The position numbers and the translations under genes were made by a program. A DNA stretch of 51,215 nt, taken from NCBI RefSeq assembly GCF_020829495.1, contig NZ_JAIVFQ010000056.1, positions 1 through 51,215 on the forward strand, written 5' to 3'. This stretch comes from Nostoc favosum CHAB5714. GTDB taxonomy: Bacteria > Cyanobacteriota > Cyanobacteriia > Cyanobacteriales > Nostocaceae. Each line of letters starts with the position of its first letter. Position 1 is the first letter of the stretch. Below, piece after piece: positions 34,331 through 43,562 of the stretch. Under the pieces are notes generated by a model. The model did not search any database and was not told where the DNA came from. It was given only the letters and a program-made list of their open reading frames with translations.

Positions 34331-34909
34331 TCAGCCTTTTGGAGTCAATCCGGTTTCCGTAGAAACAGCTTGTAGTGGTTTATCCCAAGGTTCAATAGAT
34401 ATTTCGGACAAATAGGCAAAATCAAAGACAATTCCGATAGTCGGCTTTGTCTGCCATTGCGGTAAACTGAGCAAGCGATCGTAATATCCACCGCCATAGC
34501 CCAGGCGATATCCTTGATAGTCGCAAGCGACACTAGGGACAAGAATCAAATCCACTTCATCTGGATCTAAGATTGGAGCGTCGGGGTGTGGTTCAGTAAT
34601 GCCATAAGCGCCGCTTTGGATAGAATCGTTAGGTGCCCAAATATGCCAACATAGGGATTTTTTATCAACGCAGCGAGGAAATCCCCAACGGTATTTGGTG
34701 TTTGCAAATAGTGGACTGAGATCGGGTTCTTGGCGAAAGCTGAAATAAGCGAGTATTGTTTTTGCTTGGGTAAACAAAGTAGAGTTTTGTAAATGAGAGC
34801 GTAAGCGATCGCTTTTTTCTCTCCATTCTCCAACGGACATTGATTGACGTGTTTTGAGTAGAGTGCGGCGTAGTTCTGCTTTATTGAGTTGATGATTAAC
34901 TTTGTCCAT
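34331..34909 (-). CDS. 5-formyltetrahydrofolate cyclo-ligase
   Basis: 192 residues. The ATP- and folate-binding signature is clear: LILVPSVACDYQGYRLGYGG followed by GYYDRLL. The N-terminal KAELRRTLLKTRQSM is also typical. It converts 5-formyl-THF to 5,10-methenyl-THF in the cytoplasm. The length is normal. It is read separately from the upstream gmd-fcl unit because a strong hairpin lies between them. Confidence 0.93.
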   Translation of the reverse strand: MDKVNHQLNKAELRRTLLKTRQSMSVGEWREKSDRLRSHLQNSTLFTQAKTILAYFSFRQEPDLSPLFANTKYRWGFPRCVDKKSLCWHIWAPNDSIQSGAYGITEPHPDAPILDPDEVDLILVPSVACDYQGYRLGYGGGYYDRLLSLPQWQTKPTIGIVFDFAYLSEISIEPWDKPLQAVSTETGLTPKG

Positions 34910-34932
34910 GAAAATTTATAGCGTCAAATAAA

Positions 34933-34955
34933 TAAGCTGGGCATCGCCCAGCTTA
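34933..34955 (-). terminator. Rho-independent terminator after fcl
   Basis: TAAGCTGGGC and GCCCAGCTTA form a perfect 10-bp stem with a 3-nt loop. On the reverse strand it is followed by TTTATTTG. It sits 27 bases after the fcl stop, as expected for the end of the gmd-fcl transcript. Confidence 0.85.
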
Positions 34956-34981
34956 AGTACTCTACACTCACCAGTACATTG

Positions 34982-35926
34982 TTATACAGCGTGTTGACGA
35001 TACCACTCAATCGTATTCTTTAAACCTTCCTCAAAACCCACCTGAGCCGTGAAATTAAAGGCTTGGTTTGCCCGTTCAGTATCTAAACAACGGCGGGGTT
35101 GACCATTAGGCTTGTCAGTTTGCCAAACAATTTTACCCTTAAACTCCATCAATTCGCAGATTAGAGTTACTAAATCAAGGATGGAGATTTCATAACCTGT
35201 TCCCAAGTTAACTGGTTCCGATTCGTTATAGAATTGAGTTCCCATAACAATCCCCCGCGCTGCATCTTCTGAATATAGAAACTCACGGGTAGGACTGCCA
35301 TCGCCCCAAACTAGGAGTTGCTTTTCTGCTTTAATTTGGGCTTCGTGAACTTTGCGAACTAATGCTGGAATAACGTGAGAACTTCCTGTGTCAAAGTTAT
35401 CTTCTGGGCCATATAAATTTACTGGCAGTAGATAAATCCCATTAAAACCGTACTGCTGGCGGTAGGATTGCAATTGAACTAAAAGCGCTTTTTTAGCAAT
35501 TCCATAGGGGGCGTTGGTTTCCTCTGGGTAGCCATTCCAAAGATCATCTTCTTTGAATGGCACCGGAGTAAATTTAGGATAGGCACAGATTGTGCCAACA
35601 CAAACAAATTTTTCTACTCCAGCTTGATAGGCAGCGTGAATTAGCTGCGTTCCCATGATCAAGTTATCGTAGAACAACTCAGCGGGTTTTTCACGGTTGA
35701 GACCGATACCCCCAACATGAGCTGCTAGGTGGATAATTACGTCTTGCTGGTCAACTGCACGTTGGCTATTTTCCCAAACACGCAAATCACAATCGCGCGA
35801 TCGCGTTACTGTAATCTTCTCACGATCAGCCCCTGCTTTACACAGTTGATCTATCACCTGACGACCTAGAAACCCCGACCCACCAGTGACAAGAATGCGT
35901 TTATTTTTTAATTCTAAGCCGGTCAT
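34982..35926 (-). CDS. fcl: GDP-L-fucose synthase
   Basis: 314 residues of the extended SDR family: NAD(P)-binding VTGGSGFLGRQVIDQL at residues 13-28, the GTICAYPKFTPVPFKEDD loop and the catalytic YGIAKK (near 138). It converts GDP-4-keto-6-deoxymannose to GDP-L-fucose. It follows gmd on the same strand with about 23 bases between them, so they form a two-gene pathway unit for fucose in surface polysaccharide. Confidence 0.95.
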   Translation of the reverse strand: MTGLELKNKRILVTGGSGFLGRQVIDQLCKAGADREKITVTRSRDCDLRVWENSQRAVDQQDVIIHLAAHVGGIGLNREKPAELFYDNLIMGTQLIHAAYQAGVEKFVCVGTICAYPKFTPVPFKEDDLWNGYPEETNAPYGIAKKALLVQLQSYRQQYGFNGIYLLPVNLYGPEDNFDTGSSHVIPALVRKVHEAQIKAEKQLLVWGDGSPTREFLYSEDAARGIVMGTQFYNESEPVNLGTGYEISILDLVTLICELMEFKGKIVWQTDKPNGQPRRCLDTERANQAFNFTAQVGFEEGLKNTIEWYRQHAV

Positions 35927-35949
35927 ATTTTTATCCTCTGTGGTGCGAA

Positions 35950-37029
35950 TCAGAAGTGCAAAGCGCCCAGTTGTTGACGAATAGTCGCTATATCTAATGG
36001 AAATTGCGAACCATTTCCATTGGGTGAAGTATGACCCAATGCTTGTAAATCTGCTTCTACCATTAAGGAAACTAGTTCTTCAAAGGTTACTGATGGTGCC
36101 CAGCCCAACTTCTGGCGTGCTTTGGTAGAATCGCCAATCAACAACTCTACCTCAGATGGACGAAGGTAACGCTCATCAAACTCTACATAATCTTGCCAAT
36201 TGAGATTTACATAACTAAATGCTAGTTCCAAAAACTCGCGCACCGAGTGGGTTTCACCAGTAGCAATTACGTAATCGTCTGGCTGGTCTTTCTGCAACAT
36301 TAACCACATTGCTTTGACGTAATCCTTCGCATAACCCCAATCTCGCTTGGCATCTAGATTACCCATGTAAATTTTTTTCTGCTTACCAGCAACGATACCA
36401 GCCACTGCTCTAGTAATTTTGCGGGTTACAAAGGTTTCACCCCGCCGTGGTGACTCATGGTTAAAAAGTATGCCATTACAAGCAAACAAATCATAAGACT
36501 CACGATAATTTACAGTTTGCCAGTGGGCGTAAACTTTGGCACAGGCATAGGGACTGCGGGGATAAAAAGGCGTTGTCTCAGTTTGAGGTATTGCTTGTAC
36601 TAAACCGTACATTTCTGAAGAACCCGCCTGGTAAAATCGCACCTGAATTCCAGTACGGTGTTGGTAGTCCCGAATTGCTTCCAACAGACGCAACGTTCCC
36701 ATTCCTACAGCATCCACCGTGTATTCTGGTGAATCAAAGCTTACTCTGACATGGGATTGAGCGCCCAGGTTGTAAATTTCTACTGGCTGGACTTCTTCTA
36801 AAATGCGTCGCAGCGTCGTACCATCTGTCAAGTCACCATAGTGAAGAAACAACCGCACTCCCTCTTTGTGGGGGTCTTCGTAAATGTGATCGATGCGGTC
36901 TGTGTTAAAGGTTGAAGTCCGGCGAATAATGCCATGAACCTCATAACCTTGTTCCAACAAAAACTCACTTAAATATGAACCATCTTGACCAGTGATACCA
37001 GTAATCAACGCTCGCTTCTGTTGCGTCAT
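35950..37029 (-). CDS. gmd: GDP-mannose 4,6-dehydratase
   Basis: 359 residues. The N-terminal ALITGITGQDGSYLSEFLLE is the classical Gmd nucleotide-binding start, followed by VHGIIRRTSTFNTDRIDHIY and catalytic YACAKVYAHW (near residue 162). It makes GDP-4-keto-6-deoxymannose, the substrate of the next gene, fcl. AGGG lies upstream of ATG 37029. Confidence 0.96.
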   Translation of the reverse strand: MTQQKRALITGITGQDGSYLSEFLLEQGYEVHGIIRRTSTFNTDRIDHIYEDPHKEGVRLFLHYGDLTDGTTLRRILEEVQPVEIYNLGAQSHVRVSFDSPEYTVDAVGMGTLRLLEAIRDYQHRTGIQVRFYQAGSSEMYGLVQAIPQTETTPFYPRSPYACAKVYAHWQTVNYRESYDLFACNGILFNHESPRRGETFVTRKITRAVAGIVAGKQKKIYMGNLDAKRDWGYAKDYVKAMWLMLQKDQPDDYVIATGETHSVREFLELAFSYVNLNWQDYVEFDERYLRPSEVELLIGDSTKARQKLGWAPSVTFEELVSLMVEADLQALGHTSPNGNGSQFPLDIATIRQQLGALHF

Positions 37030-37812
37030 GCTTAATTATCCCTTATTGTCTTTGATTAAAAAGTTACAGCCAATCTGATACAACCTAGCAGCTAATTGCT
37101 CAATTGCCTAATGGGAAACCTACGAGTTCTTGTTGTTAAGAGACTTTCACTGTCAATAGATATACTTAATAAAAAGTAATTTAACACGTCAGTTTTCTTA
37201 GATATATCAAGATTGTTTAATTATGTATATTTCTTTTATTAAATAGATAAAGATTCTTTTTGTGTACGTTATTTTTTTGTCAAAACTTCATATATCTCTG
37301 GTTTGGTGAAGACTGATTGAAGAAGAATTCAGGAGCAAAGCCGGAGACGTTTCCGTTAGCTCCGGTCAGCAATCTTGACGCTCTCTACAGCGCAAGGGAT
37401 GCGGATTCGCTCTAAGCGAACGCGAGTGCGTCTCTAAGAGTTGCTATGCCGTTGGCGTACCCCTACTCTTAAGCAAGCTAAATGTAGTGTGTCGCAGACA
37501 AGCCCAAGGGAGGCGAGTGCGTCTTTGTACCACTTGCCTACGGCACGCTCCGCGAACGTGGAGGCAAGCTACGCGCAGCAGCGACCATAGGAGAAGGAGA
37601 AGAGAAGGCTTTACGTTTCGCTATCGGCTTTTTCGGTCAGAATTCATTCTAAATTCTGACTCCTGAATTCTGTTTCGATAAAATAAATATTTTAAATTAA
37701 ACTTTTGGCAAAAATTAGAATAAGAGCAAAGATGAACAATCGTTTAGTCTTAGGGAAAGAATTGCTATTTAGGGGCATTAACTGCCCCACAGAATCGACC
37801 CTAAGTAGTTAC
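37030..37812. other. Long intergenic region with a repeat island
   Basis: 780 bases without a gene. The part next to gmd (37030-37320) is very AT-rich and should hold its promoter. 37324-37671 is bounded by AGAATTCAGGAG and CTCCTGAATTCT and filled with GC-rich repeats (GCGAACGCGAGTGCGTCTC, GGCACGCTCCGCGAACG). It looks like a composite of several dispersed repeats. Confidence 0.6.
37324..37671. repeat. Composite repeat island bounded by AGAATTCAGGAG
   Basis: Perfect 12-bp inverted ends, about 348 bp, no coding capacity. The interior mixes several GC-rich repeat types that resemble pieces seen elsewhere in the window. It may be a nested stack rather than a single element. Confidence 0.55.
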
Positions 37813-38568
37813 TCAGTATGCCCCGTTATTTTTGGGCAGAATGACCACATCAACAGTTTTCAAGATGATCCATAAATCAAGCCATAAATTCCTAAACCTA
37901 GCATAATGCAGGTCTATTTGGACTCGCCGAGGGTAGGGAATATCATTACGCCCAGACACCTGCCACAAACCAGTAATTCCTGGACGGATTGTTAAAATCT
38001 CATCAATGTGACAACCGTATTTTGGTAGTTCTTCTGATACCAAGGGTCGAGGGCCGACTACACTCATGTCCCCTTTTAAAACGTTCCAGAACTGGGGAAA
38101 TTCGTCTAAGCTAGTAATTCGCAAAAATCGACCAATTTTGGTAATCCGGGGGTCTTGCTTCAGCTTAAAACTGCTTTCAAATTCTTGTCGCAACTCGGGC
38201 GAAGTTTCCATCATTTGCATGAGGATTTCGTCAGCATTGCTTACCATTGTTCGGAATTTAATACAATTAAACGTTTTGTAATTTTTCCCTACCCGTTCCT
38301 GGACATAAAAAATTGGGCCTTCTGAACTGAAAGCAATCAACAAGGCCAAAATTAAATAGACGGGTAAGAACAAAATTAACACCGACAGCGAAAACACTAT
38401 ATCGAACAGTCGTTTGGCAAACTCTCCGTTTAAACCCTGAAAAGATAAACCTTTGGGTTTAACTTTTGGTATCTTCGTTTTTTGACCGCGTTTTAAGAAA
38501 CGCGTAGACGTTCTGGTGTCTTGCCTTACGCCTCGCTTGCCGGAGAGGAGTGAGCTCTGGGCAGTCAT
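37813..38568 (-). CDS. Sugar-phosphate transferase, WbaP/WcaJ type
   Basis: 251 residues from ATG 38568, which has AAGGAG four bases upstream. An N-terminal basic head with a repeat-like segment (GVRQDTRTSTRFLKRG) precedes the membrane helix (LFDIVFSLSVLILFLPVYLI) and the catalytic KFRTMVSNAD, RITSLDEFPQFWNVLKGDMS, VVGPRP and RPGITGLWQVSGR, ending KNNGAY. It loads a sugar phosphate onto undecaprenyl phosphate. It lies downstream of the GT4 gene on the same strand and differs from the paralogue at 31369-32091. Confidence 0.9.
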   Translation of the reverse strand: MTAQSSLLSGKRGVRQDTRTSTRFLKRGQKTKIPKVKPKGLSFQGLNGEFAKRLFDIVFSLSVLILFLPVYLILALLIAFSSEGPIFYVQERVGKNYKTFNCIKFRTMVSNADEILMQMMETSPELRQEFESSFKLKQDPRITKIGRFLRITSLDEFPQFWNVLKGDMSVVGPRPLVSEELPKYGCHIDEILTIRPGITGLWQVSGRNDIPYPRRVQIDLHYARFRNLWLDLWIILKTVDVVILPKNNGAY

Positions 38569-38679
38569 CATACTCCTTAATAATCCACACCACACATAGT
38601 CCCAATATTAAAGCCAAAATGAGGTGCTTCTGGGGAAAATTGCCAAAAGCCTAAAAAAATAAGACGTTATTCAAGACCA

Positions 38680-39822
38680 TCATTGCAAAAATGGTCTTTT
38701 TTCGTTGCATTTGTTTACAAAATCTAAATAACGATCTGCAAAAATTTGCGGTGAGAACTGCGCGGCGTGCGATCGCATATACTCGGAACTGAACGAACCC
38801 TCATACACTTCAAACTTTTCTACTGCCTCCACTAAAGCCGCCTCTGTTTGCGTCCTGAAGAATATACCTGTCCCTGTATCCACTCCAGAGCGGATATCCC
38901 GTACTGTTTCTAGAGCACCCCCTGCACCGTAGGCAATCACTGGCGTGCCACAGGCTTGTGCTTCCACTAGGGCGATACCAAAATCTTCACAAGCTGCATA
39001 CACAAACGCCTTAGCGCTAGACATATATTTTTTTACCACATTATCGGGTTGCCATCCCAGTATTTGGATATTAGAGTTTGCCATCTCGCGAATCTTATTC
39101 ATTTCATCTCCTGTACCAATGACTACTAATGGTCGTTTGAGTTGATTAAAAGCCTTGACAATCAACGATATTTGCTTATAACTCACTAACCGGGAAACTG
39201 TCAGGTAAAAGTCCTCTTTCTCAGACAGAAATGGAAATTCCGCAATATTCACTGGTGGGTAAATGACTGTTGCTTCTCGTCGATAGCAACGCCAAATCCG
39301 CCGAGCTGTATGCTGCGAGTTAGCAATGAAGTAATCAACGCGATTGGCACTCAATACATCCCACTGGCGCAAACGATGTAATAAATATCGCGTCACCCAC
39401 CCAGCTAAACCACTACCCAGTTTGCTGTAGCGCAGATAATCAAAAGTCAAGTCCCAGGCATAGCGCATAGGGCTGTGACAGTAGCAAATATGAATCTGTT
39501 CGGGAGTGGTAAGAATTCCTTTGGCAACAGCGTGGGATGAAGACAAAATTACATCATAATGCCGTAAATCAAGTTGTTCAATTGCCAAAGGCCACAAAGG
39601 CAAGTATTTTTGTATACCGTTGCGGGCAGATGGAAAGTTCTGAAGAAACGTCTTGCCAATCTGACGCTTGTATAAATAACTTTCAGGATTGCTGGATTCA
39701 AAATCTATGAGAGCATACAAATCAGCATCAATATGATTCAAAATTTCTCGTACAACGAGTTCTGAACCACCGGTGGCTTTGGGTGTCAGCCACTCATGAA
39801 CCAGAGCATATTTCAAGGGCAC
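38680..39822 (-). CDS. GT4-family glycosyltransferase
   Basis: 380 residues from GTG 39822 (a TTG at 39837 is an alternative). ALVHEWLTPKATGGSELVVR is the N-terminal Gly-rich acceptor motif, and the C-terminal SCAKAFVYAACEDFGIALVE-like segment with AQACGTPVIAYGAGG is the nucleotide-sugar-binding E-x7-E region of GT4 retaining transferases. ICYCHSPMRYAWD is typical of cyanobacterial exopolysaccharide transferases. It is transcribed towards the sugar-phosphate transferase, 112 bases apart. Confidence 0.9.
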   Translation of the reverse strand: MPLKYALVHEWLTPKATGGSELVVREILNHIDADLYALIDFESSNPESYLYKRQIGKTFLQNFPSARNGIQKYLPLWPLAIEQLDLRHYDVILSSSHAVAKGILTTPEQIHICYCHSPMRYAWDLTFDYLRYSKLGSGLAGWVTRYLLHRLRQWDVLSANRVDYFIANSQHTARRIWRCYRREATVIYPPVNIAEFPFLSEKEDFYLTVSRLVSYKQISLIVKAFNQLKRPLVVIGTGDEMNKIREMANSNIQILGWQPDNVVKKYMSSAKAFVYAACEDFGIALVEAQACGTPVIAYGAGGALETVRDIRSGVDTGTGIFFRTQTEAALVEAVEKFEVYEGSFSSEYMRSHAAQFSPQIFADRYLDFVNKCNEKRPFLQ

Positions 39823-39879
39823 AGCTAAACAATTCAAAATTCAAAATTCACGCATTCAAAATTGAAGATAGTTTTCTTA

Positions 39880-40045
39880 GAGGATGTTTGAAAAGTCCTC
39901 TTCTCGGTAGTGAAACGTTCTAGATCCCCCTAAATCCTCCTTAATAAGGGGGACTTTGATTCCGGTTCCCCCCAATTTATCGGGGGGTTAGGGGGGATCA
40001 ATAAGTACCTAAAATCACAGCCAACCACTTTTCAAACAACCTCTT
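39880..40045. mobile_element. MITE, about 166 bp, family GAGGATGTTTGAAAAG
   Basis: It begins GAGGATGTTTGAAAAG and ends CTTTTCAAACAACCTC, with TA on both sides (39878-39879 and near 40045-40046), as for IS630/Tc1-type elements. The interior contains a nested hairpin of GGATCCCCCTAAATCC and GGGGGGTTAGGGGGGATC. The exact ends are ambiguous by a few bases. Confidence 0.7.
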
Positions 40046-40171
40046 AGACTCCGACTGAAAAGTTTCCCTTTGTGATTAATTAACGGGAAGCGCCCCAGAT
40101 TAGCAAATGGGACGGAATCTTTTCCTTAGAGGTTCCAGATGGATGCTGCAACCTGATAATCTCAGAATGGG

Positions 40172-40313
40172 GAGTGGGGAATGGGGAGTGGGAAATGGGG
40201 AATGGGGAATGGGGAATGGGGAATAACCAATAGTTTTCTTCCCCTGCTTCCCCTGCTCCCCCTGCCTCCCCTGCTTTTCCCCTACTCCCTATTCCCCACT
40301 CCCTACTCCCTTA
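40172..40313. repeat. TGGGGAA/GGGGAGT heptamers and a CCCCTGCTTCC run
   Basis: A purine-rich run of heptamers (GGGGAATG, GGGGAGTG) is followed by a pyrimidine-rich CCCCTGCTCCCCCTGCC run. The two can pair, making a large hairpin upstream of the SDR gene. Confidence 0.85.
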
Positions 40314-40341
40314 ACGCAACTGATATATAAATGGTGAATTT

Positions 40342-41280
40342 ATGCGAATTCTAATTATGGGTGGTACTCGGTTCATTGGTGTCTATTTGACTCAACTACT
40401 AGTGGAACAAGGACATGAGGTGGTGCTGTTCAATCGGGGAAATCGGCCAGCACCTTCTTTAGAGGGAGTAGGACAAATTATAGGCGATCGCACTGATGCT
40501 ACTCAATTAAAAGCAAAGTTATCACAAGAAAACTTTGATGTCATTTTTGACAATAACGGGCGGGAACTTACTGATACCCAACCACTAGCAGAGATTTTTC
40601 AAGACCGAGTGCAACATTTTGTCTATATGAGTTCTGCGGGGGTGTATCTCAAATCTGACCAATTGCCCCATGTAGAAGGTGATCCAGTAGATCCTAAAAG
40701 TCGCCATAAGGGTAAACATGAAACAGAAGCTTATCTGACTCAATTGGGATTACCTTTTACTTCCATTCGTCCTACTTATATTTACGGCCCTCGTAATTAT
40801 AATGAGTTGGAAGGCTGGTTTTTTGACAGAATTGTGCGCGATCGCCCCATTCCCATCCCCGGAAATGGGTTGCATATCACCCAGTTTGGTCATGTAAAAG
40901 ACTTGGCAAAAGCTTTGACTAAGGTTTTGGGCAATGAACAAGCCATAGAGCAAATTTATAATATATCTGGCGATCGCTTTGTCACTTTTGATGGTTTAGC
41001 CCGTGCTAGCGCTGTAGCGGCTGGCAAATCACCCGATGCTGTCAAAATCGTCCATTACGACCCGAAAAAGTTTGATTTCGGCAAGCGCAAAGCTTTTCCG
41101 ATGCGGGTGCAGCATTTCTTTGCTTCGGTGAACAAAGCACAAACAGAATTGAACTGGCAACCTGAATATGATTTGATTTCTGGGTTACAAGATTCCCTGG
41201 AGAATGACTATTTAGCTAATGCAAAAGATAAAGCTGATGTTGATTTCTCTGTAGATGAGGAGATTTTACAAACGTTGTGA
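40342..41280 (+). CDS. NAD-dependent epimerase-like protein (CSP41/SDR family)
   Basis: 312 residues. MRILIMGGTRFIGVYLTQLL is the Rossmann start, followed by FVYMSSAGVYLKSDQLPH and TSIRPTYIYGPRNYNELEGW. It resembles the atypical SDR subfamily that includes chloroplast stem-loop-binding protein CSP41, whose members bind RNA or act on sugar nucleotides. The usual YxxxK catalytic motif is not obvious (HKGKHETEAYL in its place), so it may be non-enzymatic. Its role in the polysaccharide neighbourhood is unclear. Confidence 0.82.
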   Translation: MRILIMGGTRFIGVYLTQLLVEQGHEVVLFNRGNRPAPSLEGVGQIIGDRTDATQLKAKLSQENFDVIFDNNGRELTDTQPLAEIFQDRVQHFVYMSSAGVYLKSDQLPHVEGDPVDPKSRHKGKHETEAYLTQLGLPFTSIRPTYIYGPRNYNELEGWFFDRIVRDRPIPIPGNGLHITQFGHVKDLAKALTKVLGNEQAIEQIYNISGDRFVTFDGLARASAVAAGKSPDAVKIVHYDPKKFDFGKRKAFPMRVQHFFASVNKAQTELNWQPEYDLISGLQDSLENDYLANAKDKADVDFSVDEEILQTL

Positions 41281-41291
41281 GTAAAGATGTT

Positions 41292-41533
41292 TAGGGGCGC
41301 ATCGCTGTGCATTGGTGTCAACTTAACGTAAAAGTCATGTCTCGCAAGGAACTTCAGTTCCTTGCTAATAGCGAAAGTCATCTGAAGATGACTAAAATAT
41401 ACCCAAAAATCTGTAGTCTACTTCAGTAGACTTTAGCTATTAGCCCTGAAATTTATTTCTGGGCGGGTGAGGAAGCTAACAGTTAAGCTATTTCTACCTT
41501 AAGTTGACACCTATGATCACTGTGTGCCCCTAC
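41292..41533. repeat. Inverted-repeat element with AGGTGTCAACTTAA ends
   Basis: GGTGTCAACTTAACGTA (41314-41330) pairs with TACCTTAAGTTGACACC (41495-41511) with one mismatch. An outer weaker pair, TAGGGGC and GCCCCTA, extends it to about 41292-41533. The interior has two more hairpins (GGAACTTCAGTTCC and GTCTACTTCAGTAGAC). Confidence 0.65.
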
Positions 41534-41550
41534 TGATGCTTTTCGCATCT

Positions 41551-42276
41551 TCATAACTCATCAGGGTTAACGCCTAACTCTCGCAGTTGTGCTGCTAATC
41601 TGTTAGCACGTTGACTTTCTCGTTCGAGGGGCGTGGGAAGCCAATTCTCGAATGCATCATACCAACGTAGCCACAACCGCTCAATTCCTTGGTAAGAACC
41701 TTGCCAAAGTCCTAAACCCAGTTCCAAACCCGGCATCCACACCCGTGGGGTAGTCAAGTCCAATTCGCTGTAGCGGTCTGCAACTAATTGGAATGCTTGG
41801 AGTTTGTCAGTGTAGCGGTCAAACACAATGTAGTAAGGAACTCGCAAAATCCGCTCATAAACTTCCCATTTGGTCGGCGGTTGGTTAATTTCCCGCAGAG
41901 TTTGTCCTAAGTCTTCTTTTTCAGTGCCAGGAGAAAGCAATTCTACCACTACAAAAGGAGCAACCCCTTCTTGCCAGATTACATAACTCAGACGCAAGTT
42001 TTGCTGTTCGTAGAGACGCGAAACTCCCACAGCAGCAAACCAGTCCGGGCGTTTGTACCACAGTGTATGCCGGAGGTCATAGTAAAGGTTTAAGTCAGTG
42101 GCGACAAATACTTCCTCTGCTGGATAGTTAGGTGGACAGAAGGTTTCGCGCAGAAGTTGGGGTTGAAAAAGGTGAAATTCGTCAGGCAAACCAGAGTCCT
42201 CCGGGTATTCACTGGGAAGATCGTACATGGTGGGTAGAGTTTCTTTTGCAGGGCGAGGCGGGTCTGTTTGGTACAT
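41551..42276 (-). CDS. Uma2-family (DUF820) nuclease-like protein
   Basis: 241 residues of the longer Uma2 subgroup. YKRPDWFAAVGVS holds the first acidic position and FVVVELLSPGTEKEDLG the second, followed by WEVYERI. The C-terminal ~45 residues (LWLRWYDAFENWLP, then QRANRLAAQLRELGV) form an extra helix. The catalytic Glu is intact. A single reverse-strand unit. Confidence 0.85.
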   Translation of the reverse strand: MYQTDPPRPAKETLPTMYDLPSEYPEDSGLPDEFHLFQPQLLRETFCPPNYPAEEVFVATDLNLYYDLRHTLWYKRPDWFAAVGVSRLYEQQNLRLSYVIWQEGVAPFVVVELLSPGTEKEDLGQTLREINQPPTKWEVYERILRVPYYIVFDRYTDKLQAFQLVADRYSELDLTTPRVWMPGLELGLGLWQGSYQGIERLWLRWYDAFENWLPTPLERESQRANRLAAQLRELGVNPDEL

Positions 42277-42505
42277 AAGGGGAATCCTGACCGACTAATT
42301 TTAAGTTAACGGATCGCGGTAAAGGTTTGGTCAAAGTCAAAATCAAAAATATTTTCTTCTACCTGAGAAAGACGCAATTTATCGCGTCTTTAGTTTTTAC
42401 TGGAACAGGAATGACAATTTTCTCTATTAGTCAGGCAAACCTTTTTTATAATTGCCTGGAGGCTACTGAAACTAGTTTCTGTAAATACTGTTGTTGGTTG
42501 ATAAA

Positions 42506-43393
42506 ATGAGCCAGGTTTTGCAATATCCACTTCAGAATGTACTAGAGTCCCGTGCCCGCTTGGGTGAAGGCCCCATCTGGGATTCTACCCGAAAGTTAAT
42601 TTACTGGGTTGATATCTACAACCATCGGGTACATCAGTTCAATCCGGCTACGGGGAAAGACTTGTTTTTTGATGTGGGAGATGTTGTAGGTGCGATCGCA
42701 ACAGCAGGTGCAGATAGATTAATCATGGCACTGCGCCATCACCTGGCATTCCTCAACACCCAGACAGGTGTAGTTACCCCCATTTTGGAAATTGAAGGAA
42801 ATTTACCAGATAATCGTTTCAATGATGGTAAATGTGACCCTCAAGGACGTTTTTGGTTTGGCTCAATGTGTTCTTTGGAAAAACCCCAGGCTAGCCTCTA
42901 TCGCTATGACAATGATGGTTCATTGCATGTAATGGAAACAGGATTGACTATTTCTAATGGTTTGGGGTGGAGTCCCGATCAAAAAACATTTTACTTAACA
43001 GATTCTCCTCAGCAAAAAATATATGCTTACGACTTTAATTCAGTAACAGGAAACATTACTAATCGCCGGATTTTTGTTGATTTAACTCATGAATCCTTCT
43101 ACCCAGATGGGTTGACAATAGACAGTGAAGGACATATTTGGTCAGCTATGTGGAATGGATGGTGTGTGATTCGTTTCAACCCCAAGGGTGAAGAGATATT
43201 GCGGATAAAGCTACCTGTGCAATTGCCAACTAGCTGTACTTTTGGCGGTGAGGATTTGCAAACACTCTACATTACCACTGCTTCAGTTGGACTCAGCCAA
43301 GCAGAGATCGAAAAAAGTTTCTACTCTGGTGATTTGTTTGCTCTCCAAACTGATGTTACGGGATTACCGACTTATGATTTTTATGAAATATAG
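42506..43393 (+). CDS. SMP-30/gluconolactonase-like lactonase
   Basis: 295 residues from ATG 42506; a TTG at 42491 is less likely. LGEGPIWDSTRKLIYWVDIY at the N-terminus carries the metal-binding Glu. PDNRFNDGKCDPQGRFWFGS contributes the metal-binding Asn and the following Asp, and SNGLGWSPDQKTFYLTDS and YPDGLTIDSEGHIWSAMWNG complete the six-bladed propeller of the SMP-30/LRE family. It hydrolyses sugar lactones or related esters. No neighbour points to a specific pathway. Confidence 0.9.
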   Translation: MSQVLQYPLQNVLESRARLGEGPIWDSTRKLIYWVDIYNHRVHQFNPATGKDLFFDVGDVVGAIATAGADRLIMALRHHLAFLNTQTGVVTPILEIEGNLPDNRFNDGKCDPQGRFWFGSMCSLEKPQASLYRYDNDGSLHVMETGLTISNGLGWSPDQKTFYLTDSPQQKIYAYDFNSVTGNITNRRIFVDLTHESFYPDGLTIDSEGHIWSAMWNGWCVIRFNPKGEEILRIKLPVQLPTSCTFGGEDLQTLYITTASVGLSQAEIEKSFYSGDLFALQTDVTGLPTYDFYEI

Positions 43394-43545
43394 CGGTTCT
43401 CGACCGAGTGAGGTAGAATTTTGACCTCTCTGCTAAAAGGAAAGAGGCTTTGAAATTTTCCCCCTTCCCGCTTCGGGAAGGGGGTTAGGGGGTTAGGTCT
43501 ATTTGCCTACCTGTACCTCACCGGATTGAAAATGGCTATATAGAA
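43391..43545. repeat. MITE-like repeat with TATAGCGGTTCTCG ends
   Basis: The left end TATAGCGGTTCTCG and GTGAGGTAG corresponds to the reversed right end GTACCTCACCGG and ATGGCTATAT. The interior has the CCCTTCCC/GGGAAGGG hairpin also seen in the U32 gene insertion. The related element is at 46396-46498. Confidence 0.5.
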
Positions 43546-43562
43546 ATTTCCAGGTAATTAAA

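Noticed and set aside
42327..42509. Short frame before the lactonase gene
   Set aside because: Overlaps the chosen start and a decayed palindrome; no support.
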